Assembly (NCBI GenBank): GCA_002403305.1
Contig: DHHM01000011.1
Coordinates: 33,737-97,736 of the forward strand
DNA: 64,000 nucleotides
Reading direction: 5' to 3'
DNA from: Bacteroidales bacterium UBA4772
Lineage (GTDB): Bacteria; Bacteroidota; Bacteroidia; Bacteroidales; VadinHA17
Shown here: positions 8,180 through 15,919 of the stretch, piece after piece
Position numbering within the stretch: position 1 is the stretch's first letter
How the letters are laid out: each line of letters starts with the position of its first letter
Made by a program: the position numbers and the translations under genes
The notes under the pieces: generated by a model
Databases searched by the model: none
What the model saw: the letters and a program-made list of their open reading frames with translations, nothing else
What the model was told of the DNA's origin: nothing

Positions 8180-8569
8180 TTGATGGGAAAAACCAGAAAA
8201 GAGGCCACCCGGGTCACTGAAAGCATCGTCAGGGGATTGTTCGGAAAGAAGGGAGAGAAGGTGGCGCTTATCGATCTGAGAAAAATTGAAAACAGGGTTT
8301 GTGACTGGTTTATAATCACTCATGCCACCTCCGCAAGGCAGGTGGATGCACTTGCCTGGTCAGTTGAGGATGAGGTGAGGAAGGAGACAGGCATAAAGCC
8401 CTTTCATATCGAGGGAAAGGAGAACTGCTTCTGGGTTCTTCTCGATTACGGTGACATTCTGGTGCATATTTTTCAGCAGCCCTACAGGGAGTTTTATGAC
8501 CTCGAATCTTTATGGGCCGACGGTCATATAACAATTATTGAGGACAGTTCAGAAAATAAAATTAACTAA
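8180..8569 (+). CDS. rsfS: Ribosomal silencing factor RsfS (YbeB/Iojap)
   Basis: 129 residues with the family pattern KVALIDLRKIENRVCDWFIITHATS, then WVLLDYGDILVHIFQQPYREFYDLESLW, the diagnostic conserved C-terminal strand and helix. RsfS binds L14 of the large ribosomal subunit and blocks subunit joining when nutrients are scarce. Its TAA overlaps the ftsH start codon (TAATG), indicating translational coupling. Confidence 0.93.
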   Translation: MMGKTRKEATRVTESIVRGLFGKKGEKVALIDLRKIENRVCDWFIITHATSARQVDALAWSVEDEVRKETGIKPFHIEGKENCFWVLLDYGDILVHIFQQPYREFYDLESLWADGHITIIEDSSENKIN

Positions 8570-10743
8570 TGGCAGAGAACAAGCCCCCCACCGGGCCCAA
8601 CAAGGATGACAAGAAGAACGGCAAATCATGGCTCAGCTCGAGCTGGTTTTTTGTCATTCTGATACTGTCATTCATCGTAGTCAATATATTTTTCTCGGGG
8701 AAGTATACCCAGAAGGCTGATCAGCGGCAGATTGAGGAGATGGTGAAGAACCGCGACATCGAGCGGGTGGTCGTGATCAATGAGGAGCAGGCTGAGATTT
8801 ATCTGTATACTGAGTCGCTGAAGAGCGGGCGATACCCTGACTTTGCGGAGAAGAGGAGCTTTGGACTCCAGCCTCCCAAGCCACAGTACTATCATACCTT
8901 TGGCACGGTTGAGCTCTTCGAGGAGTTTTTCACCCAGGCCCAGGAGAAGGCGGGCTACACCGAGGATGAGATTATCTATCTTGATTACCAGAAGAGAAAA
9001 GACTATCTCTCCACTTTCCTCGGAGTCATACTGCCGTTTCTGATCATAGCAGCACTGTGGATATACTTCATGAGGAGGATGGCAGGCGGCGGTGCCGGCG
9101 GCGGTGCCGGCAACATCTTCAGCGTCGGCAAGTCAAAGGCGCAGATCTTCGACAAGGACACCCATATCAAGATTAACTTCAATGATGTGGCTGGGCTTGA
9201 GGAGGCCAAGACAGAGGTGATGGAGATAGTTGACTTCCTCAAGAACCCGAAGAAGTACACCTCGCTGGGCGGTAAGATCCCCAAGGGGGCACTCCTTGTG
9301 GGACCCCCGGGGACCGGCAAGACGCTGCTCGCCAAGGCAGTGGCGGGAGAGGCCAACGTACCCTTCTTCTCCATCTCCGGATCCGACTTCGTCGAGATGT
9401 TTGTCGGCGTCGGCGCCTCGCGCGTGAGGGATCTCTTCAAGCAGGCCAAGGAGAAAGCCCCATGTATAGTCTTCATTGATGAGATCGATGCCGTTGGACG
9501 TGCCAGGGGCCGCAACCCTAACATGGGGGCCAATGACGAACGTGAGAACACTCTCAACCAGCTGCTCACGGAGATGGATGGCTTCGGCACCAACAGCGGA
9601 GTTATCATCCTTGCAGCCACCAACAGGGCCGACATACTCGACAAGGCGCTGCTTCGCGCCGGCCGTTTCGACCGCCAGATACACGTGGAGCTCCCCGATC
9701 TGAAGGAGCGCGAGGCTATCTTTAAGGTACACCTTCGTCCCATCAAGCTGGAAGATGGATTTGACATCGCCTTCCTGGCCAAACAGACGCCGGGATTCTC
9801 GGGCGCTGATATAGCCAACGTATGCAATGAGGCGGCACTGATAGCGGCACGCCGCAACAAGGCGATGGTGGAGAAGCAGGACTTCCTCGATGCCATCGAC
9901 AGGATCATAGGAGGCCTGGAGAAGAAGAACAAGATCATCTCCATGGAGGAGAAGAGGACGATAGCCTATCATGAGGCGGGTCATGCCACGGTCAGCTGGC
10001 TCCTGGAGCATGCCAGCCCACTCCTTAAAGTTACAATCATTCCCAGGGGCAAAGCTCTCGGGGCAGCATGGTATCTTCCTGAAGAGAGATCTATATCAAC
10101 ACGTGAGCACATACTCGACGAACTTGCCTATGCTCTCGGCGGCAGGGCCTCAGAGGAGATTATAATAGGCAAGATATCAACCGGGGCGCTGAATGACCTG
10201 GAGAAGGTTACCAAGCAAGCCTACGCCATGGTTGCATATTTCGGCATGTCTGATAAGGTAGGTCATATGAGCTACTACGACTCGTCGGGACAATCCGATT
10301 ATGGCTTCACGAAGCCCTACAGCGAGAGGACGGCAGAGCTGATAGACGCCGAGGCCAAGAAGATTGTCGAGGAGTCATATAAAAAGGCCAAAGAGGTGAT
10401 CTCGGCCAACATCAACGGCCTCAAACGGCTTGCCGAGCAACTTCTGGAGAAGGAGGTTATCTTCAGCGAAGATCTTGAGCGCATCTTCGGCAAGCGCAAG
10501 GGCGACCATACCAGGGACCTCTCTGAGACCGGCAGTGACGGGGAGCAGAAGGCTGACGAGAAGCCCGTCGGGAAGGAACACTCCGGGAAGGAGCCCGCCA
10601 CGAAAAAATCTGTCGCGGAAGAACCAGTCATTGAAGGATCTGCCGGGGAGCAGTTCGCGGCAGATAACCCGGGCGAAGAAAAAGAGGTAAGGAAGAGCTC
10701 CTCCTGCGAATCCTCAGTAGCAGAAGAGGACAATGGAGAATGA
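8569..10743 (+). CDS. ftsH: ATP-dependent zinc metalloprotease FtsH
   Basis: A 724-residue membrane-anchored protease that degrades membrane and short-lived cytosolic proteins. Two membrane segments (WFFVILILSFIVVNIFF and FLGVILPFLIIAALWIYF) flank a periplasmic domain. The AAA+ domain has Walker A GPPGTGKT at 245-252 and the second-region segment GRFDRQIHV. The zinc site HEAGH is at 468-472. The C-terminal 60 or so residues are a low-complexity Lys/Glu/Ala/Ser tail (KPVGKEHSGKEPATKK...) outside the conserved fold. Overlaps rsfS by 1 base and the next gene by 11. Confidence 0.97.
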   Translation: MAENKPPTGPNKDDKKNGKSWLSSSWFFVILILSFIVVNIFFSGKYTQKADQRQIEEMVKNRDIERVVVINEEQAEIYLYTESLKSGRYPDFAEKRSFGLQPPKPQYYHTFGTVELFEEFFTQAQEKAGYTEDEIIYLDYQKRKDYLSTFLGVILPFLIIAALWIYFMRRMAGGGAGGGAGNIFSVGKSKAQIFDKDTHIKINFNDVAGLEEAKTEVMEIVDFLKNPKKYTSLGGKIPKGALLVGPPGTGKTLLAKAVAGEANVPFFSISGSDFVEMFVGVGASRVRDLFKQAKEKAPCIVFIDEIDAVGRARGRNPNMGANDERENTLNQLLTEMDGFGTNSGVIILAATNRADILDKALLRAGRFDRQIHVELPDLKEREAIFKVHLRPIKLEDGFDIAFLAKQTPGFSGADIANVCNEAALIAARRNKAMVEKQDFLDAIDRIIGGLEKKNKIISMEEKRTIAYHEAGHATVSWLLEHASPLLKVTIIPRGKALGAAWYLPEERSISTREHILDELAYALGGRASEEIIIGKISTGALNDLEKVTKQAYAMVAYFGMSDKVGHMSYYDSSGQSDYGFTKPYSERTAELIDAEAKKIVEESYKKAKEVISANINGLKRLAEQLLEKEVIFSEDLERIFGKRKGDHTRDLSETGSDGEQKADEKPVGKEHSGKEPATKKSVAEEPVIEGSAGEQFAADNPGEEKEVRKSSSCESSVAEEDNGE

Positions 10744-10930
10744 GTGGGTTGTCATAGCCGGCTTTACAGACGACGTTAAGAGCCAGATTGCCGTTGACCG
10801 GCTGCTTGCAAATGGAATCGATGCCGTCGCCGTGGACAAGCGCGACAGAATATACAGGATAGGGGAGATAGAGCTCTTTGTTCATCGCGATAATGTTCTT
10901 CCTGCAAAGGAAATAATCAAGGATCTGTGA
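10733..10930 (+). CDS. DUF2007 small protein
   Basis: 65 residues. The pattern WVVIAGFTDDVKSQIAVDRLLANGIDAVAVDKRD followed by IGEIELFVHRDNVLPAKEII matches DUF2007, described as a putative signal-transducing or PII-like domain with no settled function. The start overlaps the end of ftsH by 11 bases and cdsA starts one base after its stop, so it is embedded in the rsfS-ftsH-cdsA-psd operon. Confidence 0.8.
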   Translation: MENEWVVIAGFTDDVKSQIAVDRLLANGIDAVAVDKRDRIYRIGEIELFVHRDNVLPAKEIIKDL

Positions 10931-10931
10931 G

Positions 10932-11774
10932 GTGACCAATTTTGTAAGGCGAACCGTTACCGGTGCTTTTATAGTGATATTTATTCTGGGCGGGCTGTGG
11001 CTCCATCCTGTCTCCTTCTTTATTGTCGGTGCAGTGATGATGGCAGGCATACAGCGCGAGTACTACCTCATGGTCAGGAGCACAGGTGTGCGTCCCCAGA
11101 TGGTGACAGGCATCATCAGCGGCTTCATTATCTATGTTACATCAACATTGATAGCAGTGGGATGGCTGTCCATGAAGGGATTTTTTGTACTCATACCGTT
11201 GATAGTGACAGTGATGGCGATTGAACTCTTCAGAAAGGAGGAGAGGCCTTTTGACTCCCTGGCACACACTCTCTTTTCCCTCCTCTACACAGCGGTGCCC
11301 ATATCCATGTTCCCCTTCGCCGCCTTCAACCGAACGGGTATCGAGCCCCTGATGCAGATGGAAGGGACAGAGTTCTCACCGGTTATACTGACAGGCTTCT
11401 TCCTGCTGCTCTGGACCAATGATACCGGGGCTTACCTCGTTGGCTCAGCACTGGGCCGGCATCCTCTCTTTGAACGTATATCCCCTAAGAAATCATGGGA
11501 GGGTTTTGTCGGAGGCCTGATACTGACACTGATCGTTGCACGCCTGTTATCGGGGTGGCCAGGGGTGGCCGGCACTGCCGGGTGGATCATTATTGGCGTC
11601 ATTGTGTCGGTGGCCGGCACCCTGGGCGACCTGCTGGAATCGATGCTTAAGAGGAGCCTCGGGCTGAAGGACTCCGGAACTGTAATGCCGGGCCACGGTG
11701 GCTTCCTCGACAGATTTGACAGCGTGGTGGTAGCATTTCCGCTTGTTTATCTATATTTGGTTTTAGTAGGATGA
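10932..11774 (+). CDS. cdsA: Phosphatidate cytidylyltransferase
   Basis: 280 residues with multiple membrane segments. Makes CDP-diacylglycerol from phosphatidate and CTP. The signature is intact: SPKKSWEGFVGG, then GDLLESMLKRSLGLKDSG and PGHGGFLDRFDS. The start is GTG at 10932, one base after the DUF2007 stop. The product feeds pssA (at 19729-20442 here) and the psd gene immediately downstream completes phosphatidylethanolamine synthesis. Confidence 0.95.
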   Translation: MTNFVRRTVTGAFIVIFILGGLWLHPVSFFIVGAVMMAGIQREYYLMVRSTGVRPQMVTGIISGFIIYVTSTLIAVGWLSMKGFFVLIPLIVTVMAIELFRKEERPFDSLAHTLFSLLYTAVPISMFPFAAFNRTGIEPLMQMEGTEFSPVILTGFFLLLWTNDTGAYLVGSALGRHPLFERISPKKSWEGFVGGLILTLIVARLLSGWPGVAGTAGWIIIGVIVSVAGTLGDLLESMLKRSLGLKDSGTVMPGHGGFLDRFDSVVVAFPLVYLYLVLVG

Positions 11775-11778
11775 GATC

Positions 11779-12450
11779 ATGGTAAAAAAGATAAAAATAC
11801 ACAGGGAGGGATACAAAATCATTCTTGCTGCCCTTGTATTGTTGCTGATGGTTAACGTTGCCGTGAGGCTGATATGGCCCGCGCTGCCGCTGGTGCATAA
11901 CCTGCTGCTGGGAGCCTCTGTCATGCTTCTGGCCTTTGTCGTGCTCTTCTTCCGTACACCGGCCAGGCACGTTGAGCCTGACCCGCTGCTGATATATGCA
12001 CCGGCTGACGGCAAAATAGTGGTCATGGAGGAGACCTACGAAAATGAGTACTTCAAGGATAACAGGCTCCAGATCTCCATCTTCATGTCCCCGTTCAACA
12101 TGCACAGCAACAGGTATCCTATCTCCGGCAGCGTCGTCTACACCAACTATCAGCCAGGCAAAAAATTCCATGCCCGTAGCCCCAAGTCATCAGTGCTGAA
12201 CGAAAGGAGCACAATAGTTGTTACATCAGAGAACGGCACCGAGATACTTGTGAGACAGGTTGCAGGTGCGCTCGCCCGCCGGATAGTGACCTACTCAAAG
12301 AAAGGTGAAAAAGTGAGGCAGGGCGACGAGATCGGCTTCATCAAGTTCGGATCACGGGTAGACATATTCCTGCCCCCGGAAACTGAGCCCAGGGTGCAGA
12401 TGTTCAGACAGGTAAGGGCCAGCAGGACGGTACTGGCGAGGGTTGTATAA
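11779..12450 (+). CDS. psd: Phosphatidylserine decarboxylase (small, archaeal/Bacteroidota type)
   Basis: 223 residues, the short family. Two membrane-spanning hydrophobic stretches near the N-terminus, then YAPADGKIVVMEE, the histidine-bearing segment SIFMSPFNMHSNRYP, and IKFGSRVDIFLP, where the self-cleavage between Gly and Ser makes the pyruvoyl cofactor. Converts phosphatidylserine to phosphatidylethanolamine. It follows cdsA by 4 bases. Confidence 0.93.
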   Translation: MVKKIKIHREGYKIILAALVLLLMVNVAVRLIWPALPLVHNLLLGASVMLLAFVVLFFRTPARHVEPDPLLIYAPADGKIVVMEETYENEYFKDNRLQISIFMSPFNMHSNRYPISGSVVYTNYQPGKKFHARSPKSSVLNERSTIVVTSENGTEILVRQVAGALARRIVTYSKKGEKVRQGDEIGFIKFGSRVDIFLPPETEPRVQMFRQVRASRTVLARVV

Positions 12451-12464
12451 TTATTGGATTATGA

Positions 12465-12522
12465 AACCCACATGTATTGCATACACAAACCTGCATGTAT
12501 ATAATTTTCAGACATGTGGGTT
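12465..12522. promoter_or_regulatory. 11-bp perfect inverted repeat upstream of flavodiiron gene
   Basis: AACCCACATGT (12465-12475) and its exact reverse complement ACATGTGGGTT (12512-12522) are separated by 36 bases. Between them, at 12502-12510, TAATTTTC resembles the -7 element with one mismatch, and further ATGTAT-like pieces are present. It could be a pair of half-sites for a regulator of the downstream gene, or a large hairpin at the end of psd. It is not followed by a T-run, which argues against a simple terminator. Confidence 0.6.
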
Positions 12523-12574
12523 CTCCCGTTTACGGGACAAGCTATCAGACCATTAAAATCAAAATTATATACTG

Positions 12575-13801
12575 ATGAAAGAAGACAGCAGAATAATTGA
12601 CCTCACCCCTGACGTAAAATGGATCGGGGTGCTTGACTACGACATCAGGACATTTGACATCGTGATGCACACGGATCACGGCACCACCTATAATTCATAT
12701 TTCATCAATGCTGATAAGAAAACGGTCATCGAGACCGCCAAGGAGAAGTTCAGCGAGACCTATATCAACAAGCTGAAGAGGGTTACTGACCCGGCGGAGA
12801 TAGCATACATCGTCCTTGACCATACAGAGCCTGACCACTCGGGTGCAATGCGTCAGCTTCTTGATCTGGCCCCGTCAGCCGTGGTTGTCGGCAGCGGTAA
12901 CGCCATCAGGTACCTCTCTGATATTGTCAACAGACCCTTCAGGTCGCTCATCGTAAAGGACGGTGACACCCTGGACCTGGGAAACAAGACACTGAAATTC
13001 ATCTCAGCCCCCAACCTGCATTGGCCTGACAGTATATATACCTGGCTGGTGGAAGAGAGGATACTCTTCACCTGTGACTCATTCGGTGCCCACTACTGCC
13101 ACGAGGAGATATTTGATGACCTGGTTGGCGATTTCTCTGACGATTTCAGGTACTATTTTGATGTCATCCTGAAGCCATACAGCAAGTTCATGATAAAGGC
13201 CATCGAGAAGATCAGGCCGCTGGATATATCCATGATAGCCACAGGTCACGGACCTATACTGCGGAGTACCTGGAGAGATACCGTGGACAAAACCCGGGAT
13301 CTCGCACAGGACTACCTGAGGCTGACAGCCGAAAAGGAGCAGAAGAGGCTGCTGATCACCTACGTCTCAGCCTACGGTTATACCAGGGAGATGGCTGAGC
13401 TGATAGCCCGCGGCGCCTCGGCGGTGGAGAATGTAGTGGTGGAGGTGATGGATATCGAGAGTGCCGACATAGGAGAGATGGATTCCAGGCTGACTATAGC
13501 TGACGGCATCATTGTAGGGTCACCCACCATCAATCAGAACACCCTGCTGCCTGTTTACAGACTTATGGCAATGGTGAGTCCGCTGCGCGACAGGGGTAAA
13601 CTGGCCGGATCATTCGGGTCATACGGCTGGAGCGGTGAGGCTCCTGCTCTGATCGCGGAGATGCTCGGAAACCTGAAGCTGAAACTCTTCGGTGAACCGG
13701 CAGCATACAAGTTCATCCCGGAAAGCGGGAAAGAACGGCCGCTAATCGAATACGGCGAGAGGTTTGCACGAGCACTGACGGCTGTCGCGACTGAAGCCTG
13801 A
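12575..13801 (+). CDS. fprA: Flavodiiron protein (FprA family, oxygen/NO reductase)
   Basis: 408 residues: metallo-beta-lactamase-like diiron domain followed by flavodoxin-like domain. The diiron ligands HxExDH are seen as HTEPDH at 83-88, and TGHGP supplies the last histidine. The flavodoxin domain begins LLITYVSAYGYTREMAELI. Family members reduce O2 to water or NO to N2O, protecting anaerobes. It is monocistronic: preceded by the 11-bp inverted repeat and followed by a hairpin terminator shared with convergent hsp20. With the nearby cydAB it suggests real exposure to oxygen. Confidence 0.93.
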   Translation: MKEDSRIIDLTPDVKWIGVLDYDIRTFDIVMHTDHGTTYNSYFINADKKTVIETAKEKFSETYINKLKRVTDPAEIAYIVLDHTEPDHSGAMRQLLDLAPSAVVVGSGNAIRYLSDIVNRPFRSLIVKDGDTLDLGNKTLKFISAPNLHWPDSIYTWLVEERILFTCDSFGAHYCHEEIFDDLVGDFSDDFRYYFDVILKPYSKFMIKAIEKIRPLDISMIATGHGPILRSTWRDTVDKTRDLAQDYLRLTAEKEQKRLLITYVSAYGYTREMAELIARGASAVENVVVEVMDIESADIGEMDSRLTIADGIIVGSPTINQNTLLPVYRLMAMVSPLRDRGKLAGSFGSYGWSGEAPALIAEMLGNLKLKLFGEPAAYKFIPESGKERPLIEYGERFARALTAVATEA

Positions 13802-13820
13802 AAATTTCCCATATAAAAAT

Positions 13821-13855
13821 TAAAAAGGGTGCCTCAAACGGGCACCCTCTTCATC
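13821..13855. terminator. Bidirectional hairpin terminator between fprA and hsp20
   Basis: AGGGTGCC (13826-13833) pairs with GGCACCCT (13841-13848) with a 7-base loop. The A-rich left flank serves as a T-run for the minus strand, and the right flank (CTTCATCTT) is T-rich for the plus strand. It lies between two convergent genes. Confidence 0.85.
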
Positions 13856-13892
13856 TTACTGCCAGCCGGCGTTGCGGCCGGAAAGAACCGGA

Positions 13893-14321
13893 TTACGATA
13901 TCGAGATCGAACGGACCTTCTCCTTCTTCTTCTCTTCCTCCAGCCTGGGGATCTCAACATTCAGGATGCCATCCTTGTAGTTGGCTCCGATCTTATCACC
14001 GTTCACATCCTCAGGCAGATAGAAACTGCGGCAGAATGAACTGTAGCTGAACTCCCTGCGCTTGTACCCTTCAAGCTCCTCCTGCTTCTCTTCCTTGTGC
14101 TCCGATGAAATGGTCAGGACGTCATCCTTTACCTCAATGTGCAGATCCTTCTTGTCCATGCCCGGAACGGCAAGCTCAAGGTAGAAAGCCTTCTCGTCTT
14201 CCCTGATGTTAACTGCAGGCAGACTGCCGGTGTTCCTGTTAAAAGTCGGGAAGAAATCCTCATTCAAAAAATCCGACAACGTAAGCGGTTTGTAGTTCCT
14301 TCTGGTAATCATTGGTAACAT
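13893..14321 (-). CDS. Small heat shock protein Hsp20 (alpha-crystallin family)
   Basis: 142 residues with the alpha-crystallin domain: AFYLELAVPGMDKKDLHIEV, LTISSEHKEEKQE, YSSFCRSFYLPEDVNGDKI and NGVLNVEIP-like KDGILNVEIPR. It holds unfolding proteins for refolding by DnaK/DnaJ/GrpE (dnaJ and grpE are at 35137-36895). The open frame extends 13 codons upstream, but the sequence AAAAAAGGAGGTTGCT directly before the ATG at 14321 is a strong Shine-Dalgarno, unusual for Bacteroidota, and fixes the start at MLPMITRR. Confidence 0.93.
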   Translation of the reverse strand: MLPMITRRNYKPLTLSDFLNEDFFPTFNRNTGSLPAVNIREDEKAFYLELAVPGMDKKDLHIEVKDDVLTISSEHKEEKQEELEGYKRREFSYSSFCRSFYLPEDVNGDKIGANYKDGILNVEIPRLEEEKKKEKVRSISIS

Positions 14322-14326
14322 AGCAA

Positions 14327-14334
14327 CCTCCTTT
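14327..14334 (-). promoter_or_regulatory. Strong Shine-Dalgarno of hsp20
   Basis: AAGGAGGT on the minus strand, about 6 bases before the ATG at 14321. Bacteroidota genes rarely carry such a complete anti-16S match, so this gene may be tuned for high translation under stress. Confidence 0.8.
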
Positions 14335-14375
14335 TTTATTTTGTTTGACATTATTAGCATTTACACCCTCAATAT

Positions 14376-14391
14376 TTCAATCTGCATGCCA
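14376..14391 (-). promoter_or_regulatory. Possible sigma-54 -24/-12 promoter for hsp20
   Basis: Minus strand TGGCATG-CAGA-TTGAA fits the sigma-54 consensus TGGCACG-N4-TTGCA except for T at one position and A for C in the -12 GC. It lies 55 bases before the hsp20 ATG. A sigma-54 activator gene is present at 31551-32729. The imperfect -12 makes this tentative. Confidence 0.35.
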
Positions 14392-14403
14392 CCACCTACG
14401 GCC

Positions 14404-14449
14404 TGACACAATGGCATGAAACGCCCGAGGCCTGGTGACATAATGGCAT
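14404..14449. repeat. Two direct 14-mers TGACAYAATGGCAT, 32 bases apart
   Basis: TGACACAATGGCAT at 14404-14417 and TGACATAATGGCAT at 14436-14449 differ in one base and are spaced about three helical turns apart, in the intergenic region shared by divergent hsp20 and the AI-2E-type permease. The layout resembles paired binding sites for a regulator. Confidence 0.55.
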
Positions 14450-14463
14450 TTTTGCCCGATTGG

Positions 14464-14493
14464 TTGCATAACCGGGAATTCTTTTTAATTTTG
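14464..14493 (+). promoter_or_regulatory. Bacteroidota-type promoter for AI-2E permease/cyd operon
   Basis: TTG at 14464-14466, a 19-base spacer and TAATTTTG at 14486-14493, an exact TTG-N19-TAnnTTTG arrangement, 60 bases before the start codon at 14554. Confidence 0.75.
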
Positions 14494-14553
14494 AGATGAA
14501 GAGTTTGCTTGGTGCATGTGGCGTATGGATTAACAATCAGACCCTGATGAGCT

Positions 14554-15684
14554 ATGAATTCCACACTTCGTAATTTTCTGATCATTATAGGCATAGCGTT
14601 GCTGGTATATATCTTCTGGTATTTCAGGGGCATTTTTGTATACATACTGGCTGCAGGTGTGATATCACTGGTAGGGCGACCCATAGTTGATCTTCTGAAC
14701 AGGATAAAAATATGGAAGTTCAGGTTCCCAAAGGCTCTGAGCTCCCTGATCACCCTGCTATTCCTGTACGGTCTCCTGGCCCTCTTTTTCGTGATCTTCA
14801 TACCATTGATAACCAGGCAGATAGATGCACTATCGGGATTTGACGCCAGTTCACTGGTGCAGGGACTGCGTGAGCAGATCGACAAACTTGATGCGCTGTT
14901 AAGAAAAGTGTACAAGGAGATGCCGGCTGACAAAACCCTCTATGATATTGCCGTCGATACCATCTCCAACGTTCTCAATCCTTCATCAATAACCGATTTT
15001 GCAGGTAACATTGTTACGGTTATACGCAAGTTTATAGTAGCCTTTGTGGCGATAACATTCCTCTCCTTCTTCTTCCTCAAGGATGAGGGTCTCTTCAAGG
15101 AGACGGTGATGGTGATGGTGCCCGACCAGTACGAGAAAAGGATCAGGAATGTCCTTCACTCTATCAAACAGCTTCTGATAAGGTATTTTATAGGTATCAT
15201 CATCCAGTGTTCAATCGTGCTGATCAACATCACCATCGGCATGACCATAGTAGGCTTACCGTTCCAGCAGGCGCTGGTTATGGGCCTGATCATCGGTATC
15301 TTCAACGTGATACCCTATGTGGGCCCGTGGCTGGGAGGATCGGTAGCAGTGCTGATGGGCATGGCAACGGCAGTGACCACGGCAGGGTATCCTGCCATCT
15401 GGCTGTTGCTCATCTACATGGTGATAGTCATCGCCGCAACCCAGGCTATTGACAACAACCTCATCCAGCCGATGATCTATTCCCGCAGTGTCAATGCCCA
15501 CCCCATTGAGATCTTCCTGGTGATCCTGGCGGTGGGCAGCTTTGCCGGCATCGCCGGCATGATCGTGGCGGTACCCTCGTATACCGCCCTGAGGGTCTTC
15601 GCACGGGAGTTCTTCAATAACTTCGGACCGGTACGGAAGCTAACCACCGGCCTGGGAAAAGAGACAAAAAAAACGGCAGACTGA
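14554..15684 (+). CDS. AI-2E family transporter (PF01594-type permease)
   Basis: 376 residues with about eight membrane segments. It begins with hydrophobic helices (FLIIIGIALLVYIFWYFRGIFVYILAAG), has a soluble middle part, and a conserved C-terminal half (GLIIGIFNVIPYVGPWLGG and NLIQPMIYSRSVNAHPIEIF). Family members export autoinducer-2, or act as sodium/proton antiporters; the name does not prove the substrate. It has its own promoter and DUF4492-cydA-cydB follow with 3-4-base gaps, so it appears to head the cytochrome bd operon. Confidence 0.85.
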   Translation: MNSTLRNFLIIIGIALLVYIFWYFRGIFVYILAAGVISLVGRPIVDLLNRIKIWKFRFPKALSSLITLLFLYGLLALFFVIFIPLITRQIDALSGFDASSLVQGLREQIDKLDALLRKVYKEMPADKTLYDIAVDTISNVLNPSSITDFAGNIVTVIRKFIVAFVAITFLSFFFLKDEGLFKETVMVMVPDQYEKRIRNVLHSIKQLLIRYFIGIIIQCSIVLINITIGMTIVGLPFQQALVMGLIIGIFNVIPYVGPWLGGSVAVLMGMATAVTTAGYPAIWLLLIYMVIVIAATQAIDNNLIQPMIYSRSVNAHPIEIFLVILAVGSFAGIAGMIVAVPSYTALRVFAREFFNNFGPVRKLTTGLGKETKKTAD

Positions 15685-15687
15685 GAG

Positions 15688-15915
15688 ATGGCACGACTAT
15701 TTTCCGCCCTGGGCAGAGTTGCACGCTTCTATTATGACGGGTTTCGAACCATGTCATGGTGGGGAAACAGGGTGTGGATCATCATCCTCGTCAAGCTCTT
15801 CATTATGTTTCTCATACTTAAACTGTTCTTTTTCCCTGATTTCCTGAAGACAAATTTCAGTTCCGACAGGGAACGGGGAGACTATGTTCTGGAACAACTA
15901 ACCGGTAACAGCTGA
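15688..15915 (+). CDS. DUF4492 small membrane protein
   Basis: 75 residues with one central membrane helix (VWIIILVKLFIMFLILKLFFF) and a soluble C-terminus (NFSSDRERGDYVLEQL). DUF4492 proteins occur directly before cydA in Bacteroidota, as here (4-base gap), and are thought to be an accessory of cytochrome bd, perhaps like the small subunit CydX; that role is inference. Confidence 0.85.
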   Translation: MARLFSALGRVARFYYDGFRTMSWWGNRVWIIILVKLFIMFLILKLFFFPDFLKTNFSSDRERGDYVLEQLTGNS

Positions 15916-15919
15916 CAAT

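Noticed and set aside
9003..9944. 313-codon minus-strand frame inside ftsH
   Set aside because: Ser/Leu-rich shadow of the AAA domain; no promoter or family pattern.
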